A stretch of 64,000 bases of DNA from Henckelia pumila (Eukaryota; Streptophyta; Magnoliopsida; Lamiales; Gesneriaceae), in the NCBI RefSeq assembly GCF_033568475.1, contig NC_133123.1:140136062-140200061 (forward strand), written 5' to 3'. The notes beneath the pieces are model-generated. The model saw only the letters and a program-made list of their open reading frames with translations. It did no database searches and had not been told where the DNA came from. The position numbers were made by a program, and so were the translations under genes. This document shows positions 25,458 through 36,825 of the stretch, piece by piece (positions within the stretch are counted from its first letter, which is position 1; each line of letters opens with the position of its first letter).

Positions 25458-27598
25458 ATGTCTCCCACTGCTAATGTTTCTCAAAATGGAACCTTAAAAC
25501 ACCAAGAATCCAATCCATCCATCTTGGACATCGGAGGCTCGGATTTGTCCAGACTACTGAACAGGCCGAGGCCGGTATCCATCGAAAGGAAGAGATCCTT
25601 CGACGAAAGGTCCTTCAGTGAAATGTCGATTTCGTCCCCACCAAGACAGTTTTACCGGAACAGCGAGAACTCTTCTCGTGTTTTCGATAGTTTTTCAGGC
25701 ATAAGTTCCCCTAGATCATTTAGTTGTGTAGAGACACACCCTATAGTGTCCGAGGCGTGGGTGGCCTTGCAGCGTTCCATAGTCCATTTCCGGGGGCAGC
25801 CTGTGGGGACTATTGCGGCTTTGGATCATTCTGCCGAAGAGCTCAACTATGATCAGGTGAATCCTTGTGTAATTTTGAATCACGGATGGCAGCTGTATTT
25901 TTAGGTTCGAAGATTGTATTTTTTCTCAAGGAAAACAATGCCTGGCAGGTGTTTGTCCGAGACTTTGTTCCTAGTGCACTAGCATTCTTGATGAATGGCG
26001 AACCCGAAATTGTCAAGAATTTTCTTCTTAAAACACTGCGGCTCCAATCCTGGGAGAAAAAGGTGGACAATTTCACTCTAGGGGCAGGGGTTATGCCAGC
26101 AAGTTTCAAAGTACTGCATGATCCTGTTAGAGATTTTGAAACGCTGATAGCCGATTTTGGTGAATGTGCTATTGGGCGAGTGGCTCCTGTCGACTCTGGT
26201 TTCTGGTGGATTATTCTTCTTCGAGCATATACAAAGTCTACAGGTGATGCCTCTTTGGCTGAATTGCCCGAATGCCAGAGGGGAATCAGACTCATCCTGA
26301 CTCTATGCCTTTCCGAAGGTTTTGATACATTCCCAACCCTTCTGTGTGCCGATGGTTGCTCCATGATTGATCGTCGAATGGTGAGTTTTATGAAATAGCC
26401 ATCTTATTCAGATGATTCAGTCTATTCTTGAATACTTTGTCAACCCAGAAAACATTATGTTTTTTCAATTTCCAGGGTATTTACGGGTATCCTATCGAGA
26501 TACAAGCTCTATTCTTCATGGCTCTGAGGTGTGCTTTACTTCTACTTAAAAACGATGAAGAGGGCAAGGATTGTACGGATAGAATTGTTAAGCGTCTCCA
26601 TGCATTAAGCTATCACATGAGGAGTTACTTCTGGCTTGACATCAAACAGCTCAATGATATATACAGATATAAAACTGAAGAGTATTCACACACAGCAGTC
26701 AACAAGTTCAATGTCATGCCTGATTCGCTCCCTGATTGGGTTTTTGATTTCATGCCAAGCCGTGGCGGTTACTTCATAGGAAACGTTAGTCCAGCGAGAA
26801 TGGATTTTCGTTGGTTTTGCCTAGGAAACTGCATTGCCATTCTGTCTTCATTGGCAACACCAGAGCAAGCTTCGGCTATAATGGATCTGATTGAATCGCG
26901 GTGGGAGGAGCTGGTTGGGGAAATGCCGTTGAAGATTTGTTATCCGGCAATGGAGAGTCATGAATGGAGGATAGTAACAGGCTGTGATCCAAAAAACACT
27001 AGCTGGAGTTACCATAATGGTGGTTCTTGGCCAGGTATGTGTAGGTTCTAGGAGTTGAAGGACCTTGTTTTCAGATATGGCGAATGGTGAGGTGCGGGTT
27101 CAGGTTGGTTTTATGCGAACCTTACTTGTGGCTAATGGGGAACTAGCCTGAACCTGAACTTAAGGGCTAATAAATACTTGAGACCGAGGCGAAAATAGAT
27201 CAATAGCTTAGATTAGCTTTTTCTAAAATATATGAACAATAATATAACATTATGTATAATATGTTGCCATATCCTCACTTGTTCTCATATTGTACTGTGC
27301 AGTCCTCCTATGGCTTCTCACGGCAGCATGCATCAAATCAGGACGGCCCCAACTAGCAAGACGAGCAATCGAACTAGCCGAGACACGTCTGTTGAAGGAT
27401 CATTGGCCCGAATATTATGATGGTAAGCTGGGACGTTACATGGGGAAGCAGGCTCGAAAGAATCAAACGTGGTCCATCGCGGGGTACTTGGTGGCTAAGA
27501 TGATGCTGGAGGATCCCTCGAACTTAGGTATGATATCATTTGAGGAAGACAAACAGATGAAGCCACTCATGAAGAGATCTGCTTCTTGGACGTGTTGA
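25458..27598 (+). CDS. CINV: Alkaline/neutral invertase (GH100), cytosolic type
   Basis: Four exons, 25458-25856, 25949-26380, 26476-27034 and 27303-27598, give 561 aa. The enzyme hydrolyses sucrose to glucose and fructose at neutral pH. The N-terminal extension (about 110 aa, with [17 protein letters not shown], a segment shared by cytosolic CINVs) precedes the GH100 barrel: [43 protein letters not shown] (the Asp proposed as acid/base in GH100), [14 protein letters not shown] and [11 protein letters not shown]. There is no obvious transit peptide, so a cytosolic place is inferred. An in-frame Met at 25446 is an alternative start; I prefer 25458 because a TAG|G acceptor-like site directly precedes it and MSPT resembles relatives. 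No lesions seen. Confidence 0.95.
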
Positions 27599-28703
27599 CA
27601 GTTTATTGTTTGTGTTTCTATAAAGTTCTTAATTTGAAAACTTGGCCACTGTTCCTATAAAAATGTCTGGAGTTTTGGAATCTGTAGGTTTTTGACAAAA
27701 ATAATGAAGGTAGATTTATAGATATACGAATATGCGATGGGTCATGATATACTTGATATAATATAGATTTCACATTGTCTCAAAAATTGTTTTCCAGGAA
27801 TTTAATTTAATTTGTTTTGATTTTGATTTACTTTGTCGATCACCAGAAAATTTTGTCAAATTCTATAAAATAAAATAATAAAAAAAAACTTTTGGCACAT
27901 CACATTGAATGGTAATTTTTCAGAAAATGATGTTGGATGCTATGGTAAAATTGATATTTAATAATTTTTTAAGAATTTTATTTAATAATTTAGCTTCCGA
28001 ACTCAATTATAATAAAACATCTCCCCAAACGAAAGAAATGATACGTTGGATTATTTTGAAAATCTCTCCATCAGTATTTCTAATAAGATTTAATATTTAA
28101 ATTCCAAATATACATTTTTTTCTGAAAATTAATTTGAAAAATTATTACTGTGTAAAATTCATTTTATAGAATAGTTGTATTAATGAGAGAAATAGTTTGT
28201 TACAAGCTTAAACAACCATAAAAAATCTCTTCTTTCACTCAAACAAATAATGAATGAAAGAAAGAAGCAAAACGAGTTACAAATGAGTGAAATTATTAGC
28301 TAGTTAAGAACATGTTCAAGATCAACGTGTTTTCATTGTCGTTGAATCTCGGTACTCGGTAGGCAAAGAGCCCTCATGCGATATCGAACCGGTTACGAAA
28401 ACATTGCTCGATAGGCAAAGAGCGCTCATGTGGCAAGATTTCCTTCTTGTCTCATCCGTACAAAACAGAGTACAAAACAGTTTTTTGAGATAAAAAATTA
28501 TATGTGAATTGTCATTTAAACTAAATAACAATTATTTAAATAATCATTATAATTTTTTAATTTATTATTTTTGCACAGTGGTTACTCGTGGAATCTAAAA
28601 AAATACTATCTTTTTTCCAAAAAAAGAAAAAGAAAAAAACGAAGTATCATACTTTAAAATAAAAGATAAAGGAAAAAAAAATATACAGTAAGGCAATGCG
28701 AGA
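27599..28703. other. Spacer with a small duplicated motif
   Basis: 3' UTR of the invertase, then AT-rich spacer. The word AGGCAAAGAGCNCTCATG occurs twice within about 55 bp (near 28360 and 28415), perhaps a remnant of an unknown repeat. No gene. Confidence 0.45.
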
Positions 28704-30282
28704 ATGGAGGATCTTGTAAACCGAAGCTCTGTTCTGAGGGAGAGGGTAAAGGGCAGCACGAAGAAGCCAATCAACGCCGCCTCGACGTGGCTAAAGAGGC
28801 AGCCGCCGAATGCCAAGCTGTCATTGGCCGTGGCCGCCGCCGTCTCCACCATCTTCTTTCTCCGCCTCGTCGTCGAAGATCACGGCAATCTCTTCATCGC
28901 CGCCGAGGCTGTTCATTCCATTGGAATTTCCCTCCTCATCTACAAGCTCACCCAAGAGAAAACATGCGCCGGTATTTTTTCAATACATACTAATTAAACC
29001 CTTTTAGTTTCTGAATTAATTGAAGGAGACAACGAACAGACGAACTGTATATTCGATTATTTGCAGGCTTGCATTATGTATTTCTAGTGTTCATTATACT
29101 CCTGGGGTCTTGTTTAATATTCCATATAGACTATAGTATTATGTTGTGTGCAATTTAAAAACTGGGCTTTTGGATATTTGGCAAGACTGATTGGCCATAC
29201 AGCCTCAAAGTAACACTGATCCATGTCTTGATATGTTTTTACAAGCATTTTGTGCTTTCTATGTTTTGTTTAGTTCTCAGATGGTGCATTTTTTTTTAAC
29301 TTCAGGCCTTTCACTCAAGTCCCAAGAGCTGACTGCTATGTTTTTAGCTGCTAGACTCTACTGCAGTCTCGTAATGGAATACGATATACACACGCTGCTC
29401 GATCTTGCCACATTAGTAACAACCTTGTGGGTCATTTATGTGATGCGTTTTAAATTAAGTTCAAGTTACATGGACAGCAAAGATACGTTTGCCCTTTATT
29501 ACGCCGTGAGTCTTGGACTAGCTTAATTGTTTCCTTCTTCCTTCTCAGAGTATTATACTTTGTGTTGCCCTGTTCTTGATGTATACAATGATGTTGTTTC
29601 ATGTAGGTGATACCGTGTGCTTTACTATCAGTTGCTATTCATCCATCGACTCAGCATCTTGTCATAAACCGCGTTTTATGGGCTTTTTGCGTCTACTTGG
29701 AGGCGGTTTCGGTCCTTCCTCAGCTTCATCTCATGCAAAGCACAAAGGTTGAGAAGGCACTTGTCATCACATTCTTAATAGTCATCAAGATTCACGTTTT
29801 CGTTTCTTTGTGTAGATCGTTGAACCTTTCACTGCACATTATGTATTTGCCCTCGGAGTTGCCAGGTTCTTGAGCTGTGCACATTGGGTTCTTCAGGTTT
29901 GATCATACATAAACTCGAGCTTTTCGCCCTTTGGTATAGACGCAGAGTTAGCCCGACATAAAATACATGTAAGAATACGTTGTTATCATGTTTGGTGTAA
30001 GGTATTGGACACCCGAGGACGATTACTGACGGCGTTGGGATATGGACTATGGCCTTCCATGGTTCTGGTATCCGAGATTGTCCAGACTTTTATACTGGTT
30101 GATTTCTGCTACTACTACGTTAAGAGGTATGCACCAAGAATTTTGATCGAGGCTGGGAAAACAACTTGCTGTATATTTTCGCCATATTATATTAAATTAT
30201 TACAAGTATTTCTCTTTGTTTCGATTGATTCAGTCTTCTTGGTGGACATCTAGTGCTGCGGCTCCCTTCCGGGGTGGTGTGA
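28704..30282 (+). CDS. ERD2-like ER lumen protein-retaining receptor family protein
   Basis: Six exons, 28704-28971, 29306-29505, 29607-29747, 29816-29896, 30002-30126 and 30234-30282, give 287 aa. Several hydrophobic segments form the ERD2/KDELR fold: SLLIYKLTQEKTCAGLSLKS, EYDIHTLLDLATLVTTLWVI and AVSVLPQLHLMQ are family hallmarks. At 287 aa it is about 70 residues longer than the classical K/HDEL receptors (about 215 aa), owing to an N-terminal extension with a first membrane segment (LSLAVAAAVSTIFFLRLVV). This matches the plant ERD2-like subfamily, whose ligand role is less clear than that of ERD2a/b. Predicted to lie in ER/Golgi membranes. The last exon is only 49 nt. Confidence 0.92.
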
Positions 30283-32493
30283 GTCTCCAATCTCCATTCT
30301 TTTTCACTGGAGGCTGAGGCTCTGTTATTTATTTATTTATTTTTGCTAACCCAGTTTTGTGATTTCATATACATTTCAAAGGACACTCGCAATTGTAGCG
30401 TCTAATCGCCTATCTCTATTTATTTATTTATTTATTTATCGAGTTAGTATATAATGAATGTTACAATATTATTACACGAATTACAAAATTATTCCACATG
30501 AATCATTGAAATGACTTTTTCATATGACGAATTTTATGACTCAAACGTGTAACCGAGTATGTAATCGGAGGTAGGTGTTACGGATGAGTAAGCCTAGTGG
30601 GCAGGAGGTTAAAACCGTAAATTTGATAGAGTTTGGTGCAAACGACCTTCACGCCAAACTGCAGGGATTTGGGAAGCAATGATTACATTACACTCTCAAA
30701 TCTGGGTTTGGGACCACTCCACGAATTCACTTATTAGAGCTTACTAATACATTATTATTTATTTATGTTAAAAAACAAACCTTTATCCTTTAATATATTG
30801 CTCCCTAAAATGGATTGTTGGTTCATATTACGAAATTTATGTTGTGAAAACATAATTCTAAATCATATTATTATTAAATTAATGAATATTAAGAATTGGT
30901 TAAAAAAAAAGAAATTTTCCTACACTACATATGGAATTTTAGATTTATTTTTCCTGCCACGTGGAGTATCGTGTCATGTTTTGATCCAACGGCTCTCTGG
31001 AACGCTTTAACGTGGTCCGACCGATTTCACGATGACGTCATTTCGAGCAGTTAAAATCATGGCTGGCCGTTATTAATTACGATTTATTCTTTTTATTTAT
31101 CCTCAAAAAATTGCATCAGTTTGTTTCGCATTCCTCCCGTCTGTTGAGATTTGAGGAAGAGTGCGGATTTTTTATTTGATTCGTCTCAGCTCTGCACACT
31201 CGCAGGGATGGCGACTCATGTGCAGAGATTTCCAATGATTTTGTGTTGATTCTTATTCTCAGCTGCGTGAGCTGATATGCAATTCAGGATCACTACATTT
31301 TTTCCTCACTCCATCTGTTGATTACTCTGAATATCTCATTGGATTGCGCTGTTGCCGGAGGAAAAAAGGTAGCTTGAAATTCTCTGGGTTACTTTTTTTT
31401 TTTTTCACTGTTTCGGATTCTTTCATGTTTTTGAATCAATGAGCGTGTCTGTGAATTCTGTTCGGTTGTTATTTATGGGTTTTAGAAAGGAAAAAAATTC
31501 TCCTCCATTTTCCCTTTTCTGTATCGTTATGATCGAGATCCTCTGCGTTTCGAAGTTCAAAGAATTTTCTACTCTGCATTCATTTTTGTAGAGTCCTGTG
31601 AACTCCTTGCATCTTCATTTCTCTGAGGGTGTGTGAATGTAGGAGACAGCGAACTGTGAGTGTGTGACAGAGAGAGTGTAAAAAGTGTGAGTGTGTGAGA
31701 GAGAGTCCTTTTATTGCGTGAAGAAGAACCCGATTCTCTGAACATCCCCCTAATAAAAAGGACTACATTCACATTTCTTTTTCCCCTAACTTTCCTAACA
31801 AACCTGCCCTCCCTTCTCTCTGAAGATTTCCGTCCCCTCACATTTTCTCCCTTTGTGTTTTGTCCATCTTTCATCACACCTTGGGCTAAACTCTACTGTG
31901 TAGATGCTTTTTTTCTGCGTAAAAAAGAGAGAGATTCTAAAGATCTGATGCATTTATTGAGTTGGGATGGACTCAAATTCCAACCTCGAGAGCGGCTTTC
32001 AAATAAATCCCGTGTGTGCATCATCTTTTTTGTCACTTTTTGTTAGAAATGGACAACACTAAATGACTGAGGGCCTGCGCGAGAAGATTGCTACCATCCA
32101 CTAGCATTTAGTATTTTTCTAGGTATGATCGTCAAATTGGTTGAGGAAAGTACGATTAGATCCTCCATTTAGTGTTTAATTTACGGTTACTAAGCAACAA
32201 AAAGTCATAAATGGATTCTTGTCTTTATCTGCGTTATATTTTTGCTTGGTGTATATGTTTCTTGAGTCTACATTACTGAGGTTTTTAATAAGCTACGTGT
32301 CGCATTATATTCTTTTTTACAGCCCTTTCTTCTTTTGGGCAGTTGTTTAATGTTTTACGTGTTATCTTTTTCTTGTTAAAGTCATCTCCTTTTGTTCATT
32401 GCAGTGTTAGTTTTTGGTGGTTCAGATTAGGACAGGAAATTTTTTTGTTGATGTTCAAGTGAATTTGGATCGGAGAAGAACAAGAAGCGTGAA
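30283..32493. promoter_or_regulatory. Spacer, promoter and long 5' leader of the 585-aa gene
   Basis: ATTT microsatellites near 30330 and 30415. A GA/GT-rich stretch near 31660-31710 and T/C-rich sequence look like a transcribed leader. A possible first leader exon ends near 31370 (AAAAAAG|GTAGCTTG), and a leader acceptor is likely at about 32403 (CATTGCAG|TGTTAG). Two tiny overlapping upstream ORFs lie at 32049-32104. Confidence 0.45.
32049..32104 (+). other. Two overlapping small upstream ORFs (candidate)
   Basis: ATG at 32049 encodes MDNTK and stops in TGA; the next ATG at 32063 overlaps that stop as ATGA and encodes MTEGLREKIATIH, ending at 32104, about 390 nt before the main start. Whether this stretch is in the mature leader or in a leader intron is not known, so this is only a candidate. 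Confidence 0.3.
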
Positions 32494-35400
32494 ATGGGTT
32501 CTGTTGGATTTTGTGGTGAATCCGAATCTCAGCCTAGTACTAGTAATATCAAGAAATTCAAGTCACCCACAAAGGTAATGCCTTGGCTCATAATTAGATT
32601 TTATAAATGGTTTTGTATAATTCCTTATTTTTGTCAAATCTTGATTTTTGCAGCTTCTTGATGAATGCTGTGCAGTTAATCACGCTGCAATTCCTAGGAA
32701 GCTACGGTCTGGTGTGTGTCTTAATTTTGTGATTAATTTCGTTTTCGATTTCTTTTTATGATAGCCACTGACATGTTAATTGGTTTCATTCGAAAACCAC
32801 TGATTTAATTTGGTTCTGCATGATGGGTCTTCTGAGAAGTTTCTTGTTTCTTTCTTAGTGATGCAATTTGAAGTTTCTTTTTATTTTCAATGGCTTTTTT
32901 CCATGGCATGTGTGATACAGTAGTTTTTTTATAACTAGTTTTTCCTTCTTTTTTTCCTTTTTTTTTTTCTGACCGTGTCCAACTATTGCACCCTTGTGAG
33001 TTGTGAGCAATGACGGACTAACTTATTATTTTTGGGGGAAAAAAAGTCGTACTTAATTTTCTTTAAAAAAAAAAAAAATCCCCTCAACCAAAGAGGTCGA
33101 TCACACTCCTCCATAGTGGATCCGACCTTCTCATCAGTGAATGATCAATGCTTTAGTTTTCATATAACCCCGTTTGAGTTAATTATGTTTCCACGTTACA
33201 GCCATCAAGAAACGGGGCCTTGACTCTATGACACCACCTTTGCCAATTTCGAACAAACAAAATCGTGTGTATGATGGAGTTAAAACACTCCGGAAAAACG
33301 GGGCCAAGAAATCCAAACTGAAAATGGTTAGCCTTCGCCATATTTGAAACTTAACATTCATCGTACATACCACTTTTAATGATGAAAAATCGATTGAAAA
33401 TCGATGCAATTACTTTCACAGAAACAAGGACACGTCACTGAGGATGAGAAAGAAGTGGCCGAGACCTTGTATTTGCTAGCCAACATGTTCTGTGATTCAA
33501 TCAAGAACGACGAGCACGGATTGGATGTTCACCCTTCGGGAACAAATTCTTTAACTGTAGTAGAAATGGATAGCACCATGACTGCAGCTCAAGGTTTGAA
33601 TTGTTTCTTAGTCGTGGTCCTTTGACTTTGGAATCTAGAAAAAAAGAGGCTCACAAATCCCATTTCAAATAATGGCACAACACCATCATTTACTCCAGTG
33701 TGTCAATGTCAATTTTTTAAAATCAGCAGCCTTTAGGATGTTTCACATGGGATTCCGTTCAATGTATCCCCTCAGCATTCTTGATTCCTTATTTGTTATG
33801 CCATTCTACATCCACGAAGCACAGATGCTGGGAAAATTACCGCAAGAGTAACCCTTGAAGCTATCTGTCAAACTACAAATTTGGAAGACTCGATATCAAA
33901 AAATGCTCAGTTAAAATCTTTTGATGATCCTCAGCTTTCCAAGCTCCCCATTAGCAAACAATATCCCATCACCTTTGTTTCTGGAGATGGATCAGATTTA
34001 GTCACTGGTTCCAGGTGCATAACCTGTTCTGTTATCCCATTATCCTTTATTTATATCCCCTCAGTTTTGGTCTAATCTGTTATCTGATCATATAGCAGAA
34101 CAAAGATGTCTGCACTAATTTCAGTGACAGGTGATCGAGGAATCACCGTGGAACAGGTATGCCCAAAAATTTCCGATATTCAGATAATATTTCATTAATT
34201 AATAACATACAATGAGAAGATGCTCCGATATTTTCAGCTTGCAGCTCCTGGAACCCAAAATTGCCTCAGGGAGGACAAAAATAACGGTAAAATATTCAAT
34301 TTCATAGGATTTTTCTCCTTTACGCACTTGACTACTGTTCAAACATGGCGGCCCATTTTGTATATTTATACTGAACCTGAATGTATGAACGAGTCACGTG
34401 ACCTGCTGGTTTGCGCTGTAGATCTACTTCTGTGGCGTTCAAGCTTGCCTTCAACAGGAACTCAGGGCACTGAGAGACTGGAATCCTGCCCACGGTAATT
34501 GTTGTTTCTTTGAACATATGCCATCTTCTTCCTTGTCGAATAGCTGTCTTGATTCTTACTTTCTGATTTCAAGATCGTCCATTAACAAGCTTCCTGCATG
34601 GTTTGAGACGAGAAATCATGTCATCCAGCATCGTACACCCGGGGAAAGTTTTATCAAGAATAAGGTAAGCCAGTTGCCAGCTCTGTTTAAAGATTAACAA
34701 AAATATTAGTATGGGGACTCGACAAACTTATCTATGTATTCCTATGATCTTTAATAAAACAGTGCCGTTTAGTTGAGGCCGAACCAACGAGGTTGCAGAA
34801 GAGATGTTCTGCCCATGTTTACATCTGTAATTTTATTAAAGTCATGCAAGTATTAGACAAAAAGGAAGGATTACCAGAGACACTCGTTGAGCCAGGACCC
34901 CGTATAAATATTGACCTTCAAAAAAATGGGTTCGATTACACAAGTGGTGCTTTGTCTTCCACTGTTAGTTCAATCCGAGATACCATTCTTTTGCATAAGA
35001 GTCTCTCACAAGATCAGCAACAGGTCTCAAAAATGCCTGCCTCGTGTTCTCCACTTAAGCAGGTGAGTTCATTGGTGACAGTGTCTGATAGATTGTTTGC
35101 TCGTCACTTGTGTTTGACAATAAAATTTTTTGCAGGGTTCAGATTTCTTGTCTTTGGCCGGACACAGTGATGAGGTGCTGAAGCAATTTCGCTCATCATA
35201 CATGCAGTCACAAAATAATTTGGCTATGCTTTTAGCACAGCCCCAGAATTGTTATTCAACGTTCCATGATCGATCTTCTTCTGTGGCCACACAGCAGGTG
35301 AATTGATTGCATCCTCCATCTCTTTAGTTTCGCTACCAAATTTCTTTTAAACATTTTTCATCCACACGTCTAGTTTGTCCTGACCTGTTTCTGCCTTCTA

Positions 35401-36091
35401 AACAAATATATAAAGCATAGCATGGATTACCATAACCATATGACGAAGTAAATACAATCTTGATGAATGTACTTGATACTGCCATCAAAAGTATCTTTAA
35501 ATTTTGGTCAAACGATACATGTAACTTCCAAATAGATGGAACAAGAAAATCCAGAATGATGTTTCCATCTGCCTCAATCATGGTTACTCAGCAAGCAATA
35601 ATTCTTGCCTCCGTTATTCCTCAAAACTCACTCTATTTATATCCATGGCATAGAGGTTAACTGATTCTCTGTTTTTTTGCTTGTTGAAACAGCTCCCTCC
35701 GTGTCATAGCAGCAGAGTCGGCAACAGAGTTGCGGCTCTATTTCCAGATCAATCTCATCCTACCGGACTTCCCACCTCATATTTACCAGACAGGAAAAAT
35801 GGAGAAAGAGACTCATCTTTCTTTGTTAACTGTGCTCAGGCTCAGTCTCAGTCTCAGTCTCTTTTCCCGCACTTGCATTCTACACATGGCTTGAAACATC
35901 AACAGCAGTTTAACACAATCCATCCATCACCGCTCCCAAATGCGAAGGGCACAATCCATCCATCACCGCTCCCAAATGCAAAGGGACATAGCCTACACTA
36001 CCTCCCTTCAGGATTTGATAGAAACAGAGCAACAAGCTATCCCGGTAATATGTCACAATTGCAGATATTCTTCAACCAGCAGCATCTTTGA
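32494..36091 (+). CDS. Uncharacterised plant protein, 585 aa, 12 exons
   Basis: Exons 32494-32574, 32654-32711, 33202-33326, 33422-33593, 33825-34014, 34099-34156, 34238-34286, 34422-34494, 34574-34664, 34763-35062, 35136-35297 and 35693-36091 close in frame, so this is a real gene. I do not recognise a named domain. Features: a basic N-terminus (KKRGLDSMTPPLP, then LRKNGAKKSKLKM) fit for nuclear entry; an acidic helix TEDEKEVAETLYLLANMF; a basic, Cys/His-containing segment RLQKRCSAHVYICNFIKVMQ near residue 290; a Gln/Ser-rich region (AQAQSQSQSQS); and a tandem 12-residue repeat (TIHPSPLPNAKG twice) near the C-terminus. A nuclear, chromatin- or transcription-linked role is a guess from composition only. 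Confidence 0.82.
35915..35986 (+). repeat. 36-bp in-frame tandem duplication in last exon
   Basis: Two nearly identical 36-bp units (35915-35950 and 35951-35986) encode TIHPSPLPNAKG twice. They differ at about two bases, which suggests a fairly recent duplication. Confidence 0.9.
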
Positions 36092-36825
36092 AGTGAATAA
36101 ACAGGCGTCGATCAGACTTTTCAGTGGAACGGCACATTATTTGTCATGCGTACACTGAGTGCGATCCTTCTACTCTGGCTCCGGTAAAATGGACCTCAGA
36201 GTTTCTTCGAGTATTATTACCATTTGGTAATTTTGCATCTTCTTTTGGATGTCCAATATTAAATGAAGCATCAACACCCACCTGATATGATCTTAGATTT
36301 ACTGACTAATTTAGTTTCTGGTGGGCTTATTATTTTATATACAAACACATGTTAGCTGTGATGCCCATAAACATTCTATTATTACAGTCTTGGTCCTTTT
36401 ATGCATATATAATATTTTAGTGTTCCGTCTCATATTTTCAGCACTTGAACGATACAGGTCTCCTAAAAACGTTTATCGAATGAGCTAACTGATACGCATC
36501 ATTTGTCTACATTTATGAAACAAGAGCTGAAACATAAATGGCTCCAAACGATTGATTTACATTAACTAAAATTTTTTCGAGAAATTATCGTAACCAGTCA
36601 CCCTTTTACAGTATAACATGATCAGACCATGCTTGAAATCTACACAAAGACGGGAAATCATACAAAGTTAATCAACTGAATTGCCGAGCATTCGACCAAG
36701 TGGCCCCATTAAAAAATACATGCCGAACAACATTCTTCACAAACAAAATACCAACGATTTCAGACTAGGTAAGGGATAGGAACACCAAAGGGGAGAATTA
36801 CGTGCCATGCTGATTAAAAGAATCT
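36092..36825. other. Convergent 3' regions
   Basis: 3' UTRs of the 585-aa gene and of AP2S meet here. No other gene or repeat seen. Confidence 0.5.

Noticed and set aside
25843-26364. 173-aa antisense open frame
   Set aside because: Shadow of invertase exon 2.
31714-32046. 110-aa open frame upstream of the 585-aa gene
   Set aside because: Low-complexity Ser/Leu/Phe-rich translation of a pyrimidine-rich leader; no domain and likely interrupted by leader splicing.
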